A stretch of DNA of 64,000 nt, taken from positions 181,098,428 through 181,162,427 of the forward strand of contig NC_050101.1 in assembly GCF_902167145.1 (NCBI RefSeq), read 5' to 3'. The stretch comes from Zea mays. Lineage: Eukaryota; Streptophyta; Magnoliopsida; Poales; Poaceae. Position numbers and translations under genes: made by a program. The notes below the pieces were generated by a model. The model was not told where the DNA came from. It searched no databases and saw only the letters and a program-made list of their open reading frames with translations. Shown here in pieces: positions 25,789-39,321 of the stretch (its first letter is position 1; each line of letters opens with the position of its first letter).

Positions 25789-28700
25789 GTTGATGGCTAT
25801 TTCCGGCAAAAATGGGGGTTGTGTGGCCATTGATCATCGACTAGAGGCTCGTACACCTCACCTCACATATGTTTCCTTGACGTAGGCCACATTCTTGGAT
25901 ATCAGGTGGAGACCATTTCTTGGTCAAAAATCTGTAGGTGTTAGCCTTCGGTATTATTGAAAATGGTCGTTCATGGCTATTTTCGACAAAAATGGGGTTA
26001 TGTGGCCATTGATCATTAACCAGAGGCTCGTTCACCTTACCCCACATATGTTTCCTTCCCATAGATCACATTCTCGAATTTTTGGTGGAGACCATTTCTT
26101 GGTCAAAAATCCATAGGTGTTAGCCTTGGGTATAATTGAAAATGGTCATTCATGGCTATTTCGGCAAAAATGGGGGTTGTGTGGCGATTGATCATTGACC
26201 AGAGGCTCGTTCACCTCAACCCACATATGTTTCCTTGCCATATATCACATTCTTGGATTTCTGGTGGAGACCATTTCTTGGTAAAACATCTGTAGGTGTT
26301 AGCCTTTAGTATTATTGAAAATGGTCGGTCATGCCATTTTTGAAAAAAATGGGGGTTATGTGGCCATAGATCATTGACCACCAGCTCGTTCACCTCACCC
26401 CACATATATTTCCTTGTCATAGATCAAATTATTGGATTTCTATGGAGAACATTTTTTGGTCAAAAATCCGTAGGTGTTAGCCTTCAGTATTATTGAAAAT
26501 GGTCGTTCATGGCTATTTTCGACAAAATGGGGTTTGTGTGGCCATTGATCATCGACAAAAGGCTTGAACACCGAACCCCACATATGTTTCCTTGCCATAG
26601 ATCACATTCTTGGATTTCTGGTGGAGACCATTTCTTGGTCAAAAATCCATAGGTGTTAGCCTTCGGTATTATTGAAAATGGTCGTTCATTCGATTTTCGA
26701 CAAAAATGGGCGTTCTGTAGCCATTGACTATCGAACAGAGGCTCGTACACCTGACCCCACATATGTTTCGTTGCCATAGGTCACATTCTTGGATTTCTGG
26801 TGGGGACCATTTCTTGGTCAAAAATCTGAACGTGTTAACCTTTGGTATTATTGAAAATGGTTGTTCATGCTATTTTCGACAAAAATAGGGGTTGTTTGGC
26901 TATTGATCATCGAACAGAGGCTCATACACATCTCCCTACATTTGTTTCCTTGCCGTAGATCACATTCTTGGATTTTTGGTGGAGACCATTTCCTGGTCAA
27001 AAATTTGTAGGTGTTAGCCTTTGGTATTATTGAAAATGGTCGTTCATGGCTATTTTCGACAAAAATGGGTGTTGTGTGGCCATTGATCGTTGACCAGAGG
27101 ATCATAAACCTCATCCCACATATGTTTCCTTACCATAGATCACATTCTTGGATTTCTAGTTGAGACCATTTCTTGGTCGAAAATCCGTAGTTGTTAACCT
27201 TTGTTATTATTGAAAATGGGCGTTTATGCTATTTTCGACAAAAATGAGGGTTGTTTGGCCATTAATCATGGATCGTAGGGTCGTACACCTGACCCCACAT
27301 ATGTTTCCTTGCCATAGATCACATTTTTAGATTTCTGGTGGAGACCATTTCTTGGTCAAAAATCCGTAGGTGTTAGCCTTCGGTATTATTGAAAATGGTC
27401 GTTGATGGCTATTTCCGACAAAAATGGGGGTTGTGTGGCCATTGATCATCGACTAGAGGCTCGTACACCTCAACTCACATATTTTTCCTTGATATAGGTC
27501 ACATTCTTGGATATCTGGTGGAGACATTTCTTGGTCAAAAAATCGTAGGTGTTAGCCTTCGGTATTATTGAAAATGGTCGTTCATGGCTATTTTTGACAA
27601 AAATGGGGGTTGTGTGGCCATTGATCATTAACCAAAGGCTTGTTCACCTCACCCCACATATGTTTCCTTCCCATAGATCACATTCTCAGATTTCTGGTGG
27701 AGACCATTTCTTGGTCAAAAATCCATAAGTGTTAGCCTTCGGTATAATTGAAAATCGTCATTCATGGCTATTTTCGGCAAAAATGGGGGTTGTGTGGCGA
27801 TTGATCATTGACCAGAGCCTCGTTCACCTCACCCCACATATGTTTCCTTGCCATAGATCACATTCTTGGATTTCTGGTGGAGACCATTTCTTGGTCAAAA
27901 ATCCGTAGGTGTTAGCCTTCGGTATTATTGAAAATGGTCGTTCATGCTATTTTCGACAAAAATAGGGGTTGTGTGGCCATAGATCGTTGACCACAGGCTC
28001 GTTCACCTAACCCCACATATATTTCCTTGTCATAGATCAAATTATTGGATTTTTTGTGGAGACCATTTTTTGGTCAAAAATCCGTAGGTGTTAGCCTTTG
28101 GTATTATTGAAAATGGTCATTCATGGCTATTTTCGACAAAATGGGGTTCATGTGGCCATTGATCATCGACCAGAGGCTCGACCACCTAACCCCACATATG
28201 TTTCCTTGCCATAGATCACATTCTTGGATTTCTAGTGGAGACCATTTCTTGGTCAAAAATCCGTAGGTGTTAGCCTTCGGTATTATTGAAAATGGTCGTT
28301 CATTCGATTTTCGACAAAAATGGGCGTTGTCTAGCCATTGACCATCGAACAAAGGCTCGTACACCTGACCCCACATATGTTTCCTTGCCATAGGTCACAT
28401 TCTTGGTTTTCTGGTGGGGACCATTTCTTGGTCAAAAATCTGTACGTGTTAGCCTTTGGTATTATTGAAAATGGTCGTTCATGCTATTTTCGACAAAAAT
28501 AGGGGTTGTTTGGCCATTGATCATCGACCAGAGGCTCATACACATCTCCCTACATTTGTTTCCTTGCCATAGATCACATTCTTAGATTTCTGGTGGAGAC
28601 CATTTTCTGGTCAAAAATTTGTAGGTGTTAGCCTTTGGTATTATTTAAAATGGTCGTTCATGGCTATTTTCGACAAAAATGGGTGTTTTGTGGCCAGTGA

Positions 28701-30625
28701 TCGTAGACCAGAGGATCATAAACCACATCCCACATATGTTTCATTACCATAGGTCACATTCTTGGATTTCTAGTTGAGACCATTTCTTTGTCGAAAATCC
28801 ATAGTCGTTAGCCTTTGTTATTATTGAAAATGGGCATTTATGCTATTTTCGACAAAAATGTGGGTTGTTTGCCATTGATCTTCGACCGTAGGGTCGTACA
28901 CCTGACCGCACATATGTTTCCTTGCCATAGATCACATTCTTGGATTTCTGGTGGAGACCATTTCTTGGTAAAAAATCCGTAGGTGCTAGCCTTCGGTATT
29001 ATTGAAAATGGTCGTTGATGGCTATTTCCGACAAAAATGGGGGTTGTGTGGCCATTGACCATCGACCAGAGGCTCGTACACCTCACCTCACATATGTTTC
29101 CTTGACGTAGGTCACATTCTTGGATATCTGGTGGAGACCATTTCTTGATCAAAAATCCGTAGGTGTTAGCCTTCAGTATTATTGAAAATGGTCGTTCATT
29201 GCTATTTTTGACAAAAATGGGGGTTGTGTGGCCATTGATCATTAACCAGAGGCTCGTTCACCTCGCCTCACATATGTTTCCTTCCCATAGATCACATTCT
29301 CGGATTTCTGGTGGAGACCATTTCTTGGTCAAAAATCCGTAGGTGTTAGCCTTCGGTATTATTGAAAATTGTCGTTCATGCTATTTTCGACAAAAATGGC
29401 GGTTGTGTGGCCATAGATCGTTGACCACAGGCTCGTTCACCTCACCCCACATATATTTCCTTGCCATAGATTAAATTATTTGATTTCTGGTGGAGACCAT
29501 TTCTTGGTCAAAAATCCGTAGGTGTTAGCCTTCGGTATTATTGAAAATGATCGTTCATGGCTATTTTCGACAAAAAATGGGGGTTGTGTGGCCTTTGATC
29601 ATCAATCAAATGCCCGTACACCTCACCCCACATATGTTTCCTTGCCATAGGTCACATTCTTGGATTTCTGGTGGAGACCATTTCTTGATCAAAAATCCGT
29701 AGGTGTTAGCGTTTGATATTATTGAAAATGGTCGTTCATGGCTGTTTTCGAAAAAATGGGGGTTGCGTGGCCATTGATCATTGACCCAAGGCTCGTTCAA
29801 CTCACCCCACATATGTTTCCTTGTCATAGATCACATTCCTGGATTTCTGGTGGAGACCATTTCTTAGTCAAAAATCCGTAGGTGTTGGCCTTCAATATTA
29901 TTGAAAATGGTCATTCATGGCTATTTTCGATAAAAATGGGGGTTGTGTGGCCATTGGTCATTGACCAGAGGCTCATTCACTTCATCCCACATATGTTTAC
30001 TTGCCATAGATCACATTCTTTGATTTCTAGTGGAGACCATTTCTTGGTCAAAAATCCTTAGGTGTTAGCCTTAGGTATTATTGAAAATGGTCGTTCATGC
30101 TATTTTCGACAAAAATAGGGGTTGTCTTTGATCATCAACCAGAGGCTCGTACACCTCACCGCACTTATGTTTCCTTGTCATAGATCACATTCTTGGATTT
30201 CTGGTGGAGACCATTTCTTGGTCAAAAATCCATATGTGTTAGCCTTCGGTATTATTGAAAATGGTCGTTCGTGCCTATCTCCGACAAAAATGGGGGTTGT
30301 GTGGCAATTGATCATCGACCAGAGGCTTGTACACCTCACCCCACATAGGTTTCCTTGCCATAGGTCACGTTCTTGGATTTCTGGTGAAGACCATTTCTTG
30401 GTCAAAAATCCGTAGGTGTTAGCCATCGGTATTTTTGAAAATGGTCGTTCATGACTATGTTCGACAAAAATGGGGGTTGTGTGGCCATTTATCATTGACC
30501 AGAGGCTCGTTCACCTCACCCCACATATGTTTCCTTGCCATAGATCACATTATTGGATTTCTGGTGGAGACCATTTCTTGGTAAAAAAATCCTTAGGTGT
30601 TAGCCTTCGGTATTATTGAAAATGG
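25789..30625 (-). repeat. 9-mer knob180 higher-order repeat, three copies
   Basis: Copies start near 25789, 27401 and 29014, 1612-1613 bp apart. Two rare monomer variants keep the same spacing: gttgatggctatttcc, and the cattcgattttcgac / gggcgtt monomer at about 26689 and 28302. The third copy grades into the trimer array from about 29590, so its right end is approximate. Confidence 0.75.
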
Positions 30626-31730
30626 TCGTTCATGCTATTTTTGACAAAAATAGGGGTTGTGTGGCCTTTGATCATCAACCAGAGGCCCGTATACCTCACC
30701 CCACTTATGTTTCCTTGCGATAGATCACATTCTTGGATTTCTAGTGGAGACCATTTCATGGTCAAAAATCCATATGTGTTAGCCTTTGGTATTATTGAAA
30801 TTGGTCGTTCGTGGCTATTCCCGACAAAAATGGGGGTTCTGTGGCCATTGATCATCGACCAGAGGCTCGTACACCTCACCCCACATATGTTTCCTTCCCA
30901 TAGGTCACATTCAAGGATTTTTGGTGCAGACCATTTCTTGGTCAAAAATCCGTAGGTGTTAGCCTTCGGTGTTATTGAAAATGGTCGTTCATGGCTATTT
31001 TCGACAAAAATGTGGGTTGTGTAGCCATTGATCATTGACCAGTGGCTCGTTCACCTCACCCCACTTATGTTTCCTTGCCATAGATCACATTCTTGGATTT
31101 CTAGTGGAGACCCTTACTTGGTCAAAAATCCTTAGGTGTTAGCCTTCGATATTATTGAAAATGGTCGTTCCTGCTATTAGCGACAAAAATAGGGGTTGTG
31201 TGTCCTTTGATCATCAACCAGAGGCTCGTACACCTCACCCCACTTATGTTTCCTTGCCATAGATCACATTCTTGGATTTCTGGTGGAGACCGTTTCATGG
31301 TCAAAAGTCCATATGTGTTAGACTTCGGTATTATTGAAAATGGTCGTTCATGGTTATTTCCAACAAAAATGGGGGTCGTGTGGCCATTGATCATCGACCA
31401 GAGGCTCGTACACCTCACCCCACATATGTTTCCTTGCCATATGTCACATTCTTAGATTTCTGGTGGAGATCATTTCTTGATCAAAAATCCATAGGTGTTA
31501 GCCTTCGGTATTATTGAAAATGGTCGTTCATGGCTATTTTCGACAAAAATGGGGATTGTGTGGCCATTGATCATTGACCAGAGGCTCGTTCACCTCACCC
31601 CACTTATGTTTACTTGCCATAGATCACATTATTGGATTCCTGGTGGAGACCATTTCTTGGTCAAAAATCCGTAGGTGTTAGCCTTCAGTATTATTGAAAA
31701 TGGTCACATTCTTGGATTTTTGGTGGAGAC
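29590..31730 (-). repeat. 3-mer knob180 higher-order repeat, about four copies
   Basis: The variant ctttgatcatcaa (others read cattgatcatcg) recurs at 29593, 30126, 30666 and 31205, with spacings of 533, 540 and 539 bp. Linked variants such as catatgtgttag (about 30230, 30770, 31310) and ccacttatgtttcc keep step in most copies. Confidence 0.75.
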
Positions 31731-32696
31731 CATTACTAGGTCAAAAAACTATAGTTGTTTGCCTTCAGTATTGTTGAAAATGATCGTTCAAGCTATTTTG
31801 GACAAAAATGGGGGTTGTGCGGCCATTGATCATCGACTAGAGGCACGTACACTTCACCCCACGTATGTTTTCTTGCTATAGATCACATTCTTGGATTTTT
31901 GATGGAAACCATTTCTTGGTCAAAAATCCATAGGTGTTAGCCTTCGTTATTATTGAAAATGGTCGTTCATGCTATTTTCGACAAAAATGGGGGATGTGTG
32001 GCCATTGATCATCGACCAGTTACTCGTACACCTCACCCTACATATGTTTCCTTGCCATAGGTCACATTCTTTGATTTCTGGTGGAGACCATTTCTTGGTC
32101 AAAAATCTGTAGCCTTTGGTATTATTGAAAATGGTCGTTCATGGCTATTTTCGACAAAAATGGGGGTCGTGTGGCCATTGATCATGGACCAGAGGCTCGT
32201 TCACCTCACCCCACATATGGTTCCTTGCCATATATCACATTCTTGGATTTCTGGTGGAGACCAGTTCTTGGTCAAAAATTCGTAGGTGTTTGCCTTCGGT
32301 ATTATTGAAAATGGTGGTTCATGCTATTTTCAACAAAAATAGGTGTTGGGTGGCCTTTGATCATCAACCAGAGGCTCGTACACCTCTCCCCACATATGTT
32401 TCCATGCCATAGATCACATTCTTGGATTTCTGGTGGAGGCCATTTCTTGGTCAAAAATCTGTAGCCTTTGGTCCATTGATCAACGAAAATAGGGGTTGTG
32501 TGTCCATTGATCAACGACTAGAGGTTCATACACCTCACCCCACATATGTTTCCTTGCCAAAGGTCACATTCTTGGATTTCTGGTGGAGACCATTTCTAGG
32601 TCAAAAATCCGTAGGTGTTACCCTTCCGTATTATTGAAAATGGTCGTTCATGCTATTTTCGACAAAAATGGGGTTGTGTGGCCATTGATCATCGAC

Positions 32697-35600
32697 TAAA
32701 AAAACCCCATTTTCAATAATACCGAGGCTAACGCCAACGGATTTTTGGCCAAGAAATGGCCTCCACCAAAAATCCAAGAATGTGATCTATGGCAAGGAAA
32801 CATATGTGGGGTCAGTTGTATGAGCCTCTGGTTGATAATCAATGGCCACACAACCCCTATTTTTGTCCAAAATGGCAAGAACGACCATTTGCAATAATAT
32901 CGAAGGCTAACACCTACGGATCTCGACCAAGAAGTGGTCCCCGCTAGAAATCCAAGAATGTGACCTATGGTAAGGAAACTTATGTGGGGTCTGGTGTACG
33001 AGCCTCTGTTTGATGGTCAATGGCTACACAACCCCTATTGTTGTCGAAAATAGCATCAACGACCATTTTATTAATACTGAAGGCAAACACCTACGGATTT
33101 TTGACCAATAAATTGTCTCGACCAAAAATCCAAAAATGTGATCTTTGGCATAGAAACATACGTGGGGTGAGGTGTACGAGCCTCTGGTCGATGATCATTG
33201 GCCACACAACTCCCATTTTTGTCGAAAATGGCATGAAGGACCATTTTCAATAATACCGAAGGCTAACACCAATGGATTTTTGGCCAAGAAATGGTCTCCA
33301 CCAGAAAACCAAGAATGTGATCTATGGTAAGGAAACCTATGTGGGGTGAGGTGTAGGAGCCTCTAGTCGATGATCAATGGTCACACAACCTTCATCTTTG
33401 ACGAAAATAGCCATGAAATGACCATTTTCAATAATACCAAAAGCTAACACCTACGGGTTTTTTACCAAGAAATGATCTCCACCAAAAATCCAAGAATTTG
33501 ATCTATGGCAAGGAAACATATGTGGGGTCAGGTGTATGAGCCTTTGGTCGATGATCAATGGCTACACAACCCCCATTTTAGTCCAAAATAGTAAGAACGA
33601 GCATTTTCAATAAAACTGAAGGCTAACACCTACTGATTTTTGACAAACAAATGGACCCCACCAGATGTCCAAGAATGTGACCTATGGTAAGGAAACACAT
33701 GTGGGGTCAGGTGTACGAGCCTCTATTCGATGGTCAATGGCTACACAAGCCCTATTTTTGTCGAAAATAGAATGAACGACCATTTTCAATAATACCGAAG
33801 GCTAACACCTACGAATTTTTGGCTAAGAAATGGTCTCCACCAGAAATCTAAGAATGTGGCCTATGACAAGAAACAAATGTGGGGTTAGGTGTACAAGCCT
33901 CTAGTCGATGATCAATGGCCCCACAACCCCAATTTTGTCGAAAATAGCCATGAACAACCATTTTCAATAATACTGAAGGCTAACACCTAGGATTTTTACC
34001 AAAAATGGTCTCCACCAGAAATCCAAGAATGTGATCCACGGCAAGGAAACATATGTGGGTGATGTGCACGAGCCTCTGGTTGATGATCAAAGGCCACACA
34101 ACACCTATTTTTGTCAAAAATATCATGAACGACCATTTTCAATAATATTGAAGGCTAACACCTATGGATTTTTGACAAAGAAATGGTCTCCACCAAAAAT
34201 CCAAGAATGTGATCTATGGCAAGGAAACATATGTGGGGTGAGGTGAACGAGCCTCTGGTCAATGATCAATGGCCACACGACCCCCATTTTTTGTCGAAAA
34301 TAGCCATGAACGACCATTTTCAATAATACCGAAGGCTAACACCTTCAGATTTTTGACCAAGAAATGGTCTCCGCCAGAAATCCAAGAATGTGAACTATGG
34401 CAAGGAAACATATGTGGGATGAGGTGTACGAGAAACTAGTCGATGATCAATGGCCACACAACCCTCATTTTTGTCGAAAATAGCATACACGACCATTTTC
34501 AATAATACCTACAGATTTTTGGCCAAGAAATGGTCTCCACCCGAAAACCAAGAATATGATCTATCACAAGGAAACATATGTAGGGTGAGGTGTACGAGCC
34601 TCTAATTGATGATCAATGGCCACACAACCTTCATTTTTGCCGAAAATAGCCGTGAACAACCATTTTCAATAATACCGAAGGCTAACACCTATGGATTTTT
34701 GACCAAGAAATGGTCTCCACCAAAAATACAAGAATATGATCTATGGCCAGGAAACATATGTGGGGTCAGGTTTATGGGCCTCTGGTCAATGATCAATGAT
34801 CACACAACCCCCATTTGTGTCCAAAATAGCTTGAACGACCATTTTCAATAATACCGAAGGCTAACACCAATGGATTTTTGACCAAGTAATGGCCTCCACT
34901 AGAAATCCAAGAATGTGATTTTTGGCAAGGAAACAAATGTGGGGTGAGGTGTACAAGCCTTTGGTCGATGATCAATGGCCACACAACCCCCATTTTGGTC
35001 GAAAACAGCCATGAACAACCATTTTCAATAATACCGAAAATAGCATGAACGACCATTTTCATTAATACCAAAGGCTAACACCTACATATTTTTGACCAAG
35101 ATATGGTCTCCACTAGAAATGCAAGAATGTGATCTATGGAAAGGAAACACATGTGGGGTGGCATGTATGAGCGTCTGGTCAATGATCAATGGCCACACAA
35201 CCCCCATTTTTGTCAAAAATAACATGAACGACCATTTTCAATAATATCAAAGGCTAACACCTACAGATTTTTGACCAATAAATTGTCTCCAACAAAAATC
35301 CAAAAATGTGATCTATGGCATAGAAACATATGTGGGTTGAGGTGTACGAGACTCTTGTCGATGATCAATGTCCACACAACCCCTATTTTTGTCAAAAATA
35401 GCATTACGACCATTTTCAATAATACCGAAGGCTAACACCTATTGTTTTTTACCAAGAAATGGTCTCCACTAGAACTCCAAGAATGTGATCTATGGTAAGG
35501 AAACACATGTGGGGGTGAGGTGTACGTGCAACTAGTCAATGACCAATGGCCACACAACCCCCATTTTTGTCGAAAATAGCATTAACGAACATTTTCAATA

Positions 35601-36185
35601 ATACCGAAGGCTAACACCTACAAACTTTTGACCAAGAAATGGTATCCACCAGAAATCCAAGAATGTCATCTATGGCAAGAAAACATACGTGGGGTGAGGT
35701 GCACGAGCCTCTGGTTGATGATCAATGGCCACACATCTCCCATTTTGTCGAAAATAGCAAAGGCTAACACCTAGAGATTTTTGACCAAGATATGGTCTCC
35801 ACCAGAAATGCAAGAATGTGATCTCTAGAAAGGAAACATATGTGGGGTGTGGTGTATGAGCCTCTGGTCGTTGGTCAATGGCCACACAACCCCCATTCTT
35901 GTCAAAAATAGCATGAACGACCATTTTCAATAATACTGAAGGCTAACACCTACAGATTTTTGACCAAGAAATGGTCTCCACCACATATATAAGAATGTGA
36001 TCTATGGGAAGGAAACATATGTGGGGTGAGGTGTACGAGCCTCTGGTCGATGATCAATGTTCACACAACCCTTATTTTTGCCAAAAATTGCATCAACGAC
36101 CATTTTCAATAATACAAAAGGCTAACATTACAGATTTTTGACCAATAAGTTGTCTCCACCAAAAATCCAAATATGTGATCTATGT
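32697..36185 (+). repeat. knob180 array, F orientation, about 19 monomers
   Basis: The flip from the main R array is at about 32697-32706 (atcgactaaaaaaacccc). Monomers carrying aataaattgtctcc, or close variants of it, with catagaaacata recur near 33110, 35277 and 36150. They correspond in reverse to the variants at about 23230 and 24670, so this block derives from the 22.6-25 kb part of the R array. Confidence 0.92.
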
Positions 36186-36515
36186 CATGGAAAATTTAGC
36201 CAAATTACGTGAGTAAACTGTCCAAACATAGATTAAGGTTGTAAGGCACCTTTTTTCCACCATACAGTTGTGAAAAAGTTGGAATATAAAGAATTCAAAA
36301 TAACATATCACCTTTTAAACCTCAAATGACGTTTCTATGATATTGAGGGCATTGTATTCACACGAGACGGTATTAGAGTACAACTAGTGGATGAAGACGT
36401 TATTGGGCTAGCTAATGACTTTTTGTGATACCAGGTTTCCTATAATCACCTCTATTCAAGGCATACCTAGATGGTGTTTATGTCCACTCAAGTAAAACAC
36501 TACACTTTATTATGC
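36186..36515 (+). repeat. TR-1, F orientation, about 0.9 unit
   Basis: Joined to knob180 within gatctatgtcatgg|aaaatttagcc, a knob/TR-1 junction different from J1 and J2. It runs into a scrambled segment. Confidence 0.88.
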
Positions 36516-36640
36516 CGTCTAGACTTCAAAACCTGGTATGCCTTGAAAACAATAGAGGGGATTATAGGAAAGCTCAAATGTTGTTTTTCTTGAGTGGATC
36601 ACCTTTTAAACCTCAAATGTTGTTTTTCTTGAGTGGACAT
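36516..36640. repeat. Scrambled TR-1 inversion junction
   Basis: Short TR-1 pieces from both strands sit in disorder (ccgtctag, acctggtatgccttg, gattataggaaagc). The motif caaatgttgtttttcttgag is present twice (about 36574 and 36616). This is where orientation changes from F to R. Confidence 0.8.
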
Positions 36641-37318
36641 AAACACCGTCTATGTATGCCTTGAATAGAGGGGATTATAGGAAACCTGGTATTACAAAAG
36701 GTCATTAGCTAGCCCAATAACGTCTTCATCCACTAGTTGTACTCTAATACCCTCTCGTGCGAATACATTGCCCTTGACATCAGGGAAACATCCTTTTTTG
36801 TTTAAAAGGTGATCTATTGTTTTGAATTCTTTATATTCCTACTTATTAGCATCTTTTTGGTGGAAAAAGGTGCCTTACAACCTTAACCTATGTTTGGAAA
36901 GTTCTCTCGTGCAATTTGGCTAAATTTCCGATGGTCTTTATTTTATTTTGAGACATGATGTGGCATAATGATGTGTGATGTTTTACTTGAGTGGACATAA
37001 ACACCATCTAGGTATGCCTTGAATAAAGGGATTATAGGAATCCTAGTATCACAAAAGGTCATTAGCTAGCCCAATAACGTCTTCATCCACTAGTTGTACT
37101 CTAATACCCTCTCGTGTGAATACAATGCCCTCAATGTCATAGAAACGTCATTTGAGGTTTAAAAGGTGATCTATTGTTTTGAATTCTTTATATTCCAACT
37201 TTTTAGCAAATGTATGGTGGAAAAAAATTGCCTTACAACCTTAACCTATGTATGCACAGTTCACTCACGCAATTTGGCTAAATTTTCCATGGTCTTTATT
37301 TTATTTTATTTTGAGAAA
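36641..37318 (-). repeat. TR-1 array, R orientation, about 1.9 units
   Basis: Normal R units up to ttttgagaaa, where the CACTA terminus starts. The interrupted unit does not resume on the other side of the transposon. Confidence 0.9.
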
Positions 37319-37339
37319 CACTACAGGAAACTGGTTAAA

Positions 37340-37710
37340 GAACATGGGTGAAAAATCGTCGAACTTAATGTAATAGGCCGTCGAACTTACCATAAGAACG
37401 TGGGTTTACCGACGAATATAGCCGACGGTGATTTTTGGACGAACTTAGAGAAGTAAGTTCGATGGCCCGACGAACTTAACATTAAGAACGTGGGTACCGT
37501 CGAACTTAACTTTAAGAATGTGGGTATCGTCGAACTTAACATTAAGAACGTGGGTTTTTAAGTTCGACGGGGGCCGTCGAATTTTTTTCCATAAGTTCGA
37601 CGACACCCACGTTCTTACATTTAAGTTCGACAGGGCCACGTGGTCGTCGAACTTATGGGTCCTGCGTGGGTCGGCGAGGGCTCACATTAAGTTCGACGGT
37701 ACCCATGTTC
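37340..37710. repeat. Left subterminal repeat region of the CACTA element
   Basis: At least ten short copies, in both orientations, of a cgtcgaactta / aagttcgacgg core alternating with aagaacgtgggt. Apparent open frames here are repeat artefacts. Confidence 0.85.
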
Positions 37711-38091
37711 TTAACCCTTTTCTAGAAAAAATAAAAAATACAGAAATGAAAAATTAGACACACATAATATCCCATGCAACACAGAATATCATATACAATA
37801 CAGATTTCAAACACATGGATATATGTACATATCACAAATTCCAGGCTAAGCACGTTCACATGGCAGGCAGGGACAGATATATTCACAAGGTAATACGAGA
37901 CTACAAGTATATAACATTAATTAACACGGTTACAAGAATAAGAATACAACCTATTGACCAGAAATATGCTTATTAACTAACAAGGGTAGAAAAAATAACT
38001 ATAATTTTGCAATTGGTATTAGTATTATACAACATGCAAATGGAAGTACATATGTGCTTATAGCAAGCAGTGCCAATTGGGTTGTGACAAT
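37711..38091. other. CACTA interior without recognisable gene
   Basis: AT-rich sequence between the left subterminal repeats and the kinase fragment. I see nothing identifiable; the part next to 38092 may be flanking sequence of the captured gene or filler. Confidence 0.5.
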
Positions 38092-38972
38092 TGGTCGCCG
38101 CCCAGTAATAAGCTCAAGAAGCATGACTCCGAAAGAAAATACATCGGATTTTCTGTGAGCTTGCCAGATGCTGCATACTCAGGTGCCAAATACCTAGAGC
38201 TAGGAAGATGTGTATTAGCAAGCCATAATTATTACTAGCATTAGCATAACAAGTTGAATGTTGGAATAACACTCCTGATAGCTGAGAATATGATGCAAAT
38301 GACAAGGTTACAAAAATCTACAGGGTATTGTAACAATAAGGAAACTAACCATATTTCGATCTAGTCTTAATTGCATCAGTATTAGGTAAATTTTCAGCCA
38401 AATAGGTATGCAGCATGTCTGCCTATAATGTCTAACCTTGAACTTAAATTATAAGGTAGCATTTATACATACCCAAAGGTGCCCATTACTCTTGTCGAAA
38501 CATGGGTGTTATTATCAGTAGTGAACTTTGCAAGTCCAAAGTCAGCGACCTGTAGAGAGACAATTGTTAGATAAAATAAAGTTCAAAAAATTAAACAGTG
38601 GTCTATAAATTTAAGCAAGAAGGCTGTATAATTTCTCATCTGATGTGATTATAGACAAAATTCAACTAATGTGATCAAATTTCAAGCAAGCAAAACTTTA
38701 CGGCCACCAAAATAGATTAGATAGCAGAGATCACTTTATAACAACATCAAACCAGATATAATTAGTGGACTGCCAAAATGTACTAACATAATATAACTTA
38801 ATCAAGTGGTTTATATAAGCATTGTGTGACAAATACATTTTCAGTTAACAGAAACAGTCAGCTATTAACTCTAGAACAGAAAAGAAAAACTCAGAGCATA
38901 CATTAGCTTCAAATTTGAAGTCAAGAAGAATGTTAGATGCCTTAATGTCACGGTGGATGATCTTTGGATGAC
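38092..38972 (-). pseudogene. Captured fragment of a PERK-type receptor-like kinase (three exons)
   Basis: Minus-strand exons with splice sites: 38972-38902 (HPKIIHRDIKASNILLDF, the catalytic loop HRDxKxxN), 38549-38473 (VADFGLAKF, the DFG magnesium-binding motif, then STRVMGTFG of the activation segment), and 38193-about 38092 (YLAPEYAASGKLT, then SFGVMLLELITGRRP in another frame). Acceptors read ..CTACAG and ..GAGCAG, donors GTATGT and GTATGC. The last exon has a one-base loss near 38150 that shifts the frame. Only the middle of the kinase domain is present; the N-lobe, ectodomain and C-terminus are missing. Retained introns show capture at DNA level. The PERK assignment (proline-rich extensin-like receptor kinase) is from remembered motifs; another RLK subfamily is possible. 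Confidence 0.85.
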
Positions 38973-38974
38973 CT

Positions 38975-39195
38975 GCTCATAAGAAAGATGTTATATAAGA
39001 CCCGTGTATATTTCAATATTTACTAGGAAATATGATTGTAATAAAATATTTACTAGAAAAATTTACTAGAAAATATACTAGGAAATATTTACTAAGAAAG
39101 ATGCTCATAAGAAAGATGTTAGGGCCAAAATGTCCTAACATAATATATTTACTAGGAAATATGATTGTAATAAAATATTTACTAGAAAAATTTGC
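38975..39195. repeat. Imperfect ~128-bp tandem duplication inside the CACTA element
   Basis: ctcataagaaagatgtta at 38977 and about 39104, and tttactaggaaatatgattg at about 39020 and 39147, keep the same spacing of about 127 bp. It marks the boundary between the kinase fragment and the next captured gene. Confidence 0.7.
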
Positions 39196-39321
39196 CAAAG
39201 GGACCAGCAGTTGAGTACCATTTCTTCTTTCAGACGATAAGGCCTCATGAGTATCAACTTTGAAGTGAGAAACAACGGCAGAAACTTATAGAGATACATA
39301 CTGCTAGGCCAACTAACATAC

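Larger units (their letters stand above)
22441..32696 (-). repeat. Main knob180 array, R orientation, about 57 monomers
   Basis: Ten kilobases of unbroken ~179-180-bp monomers with higher-order organisation. An 8-monomer period (~1.43 kb) covers about 22600-25000. A 9-monomer period (1612-1613 bp) is marked by gttgatggctatttcc at 25789, 27401 and 29014. A 3-monomer period (~533-540 bp) is marked by ctttgatcatcaa at 29593, 30126, 30666 and 31205. A monomer is truncated at about 31690-31720 and others at about 32105 and 32460. No host gene is embedded. Confidence 0.93.

Noticed and set aside
14023..36000. Many open frames of 60-180 codons across the satellite (also 46500-50300 and 60350-60950)
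   Set aside because: They are all phases of the knob180 monomer, repeat the same peptide pattern, lack start-site logic and match no protein family.
37445..37757. Open frames with repeated KFDGTHVLNV-like peptides
   Set aside because: They read through the CACTA subterminal repeats.
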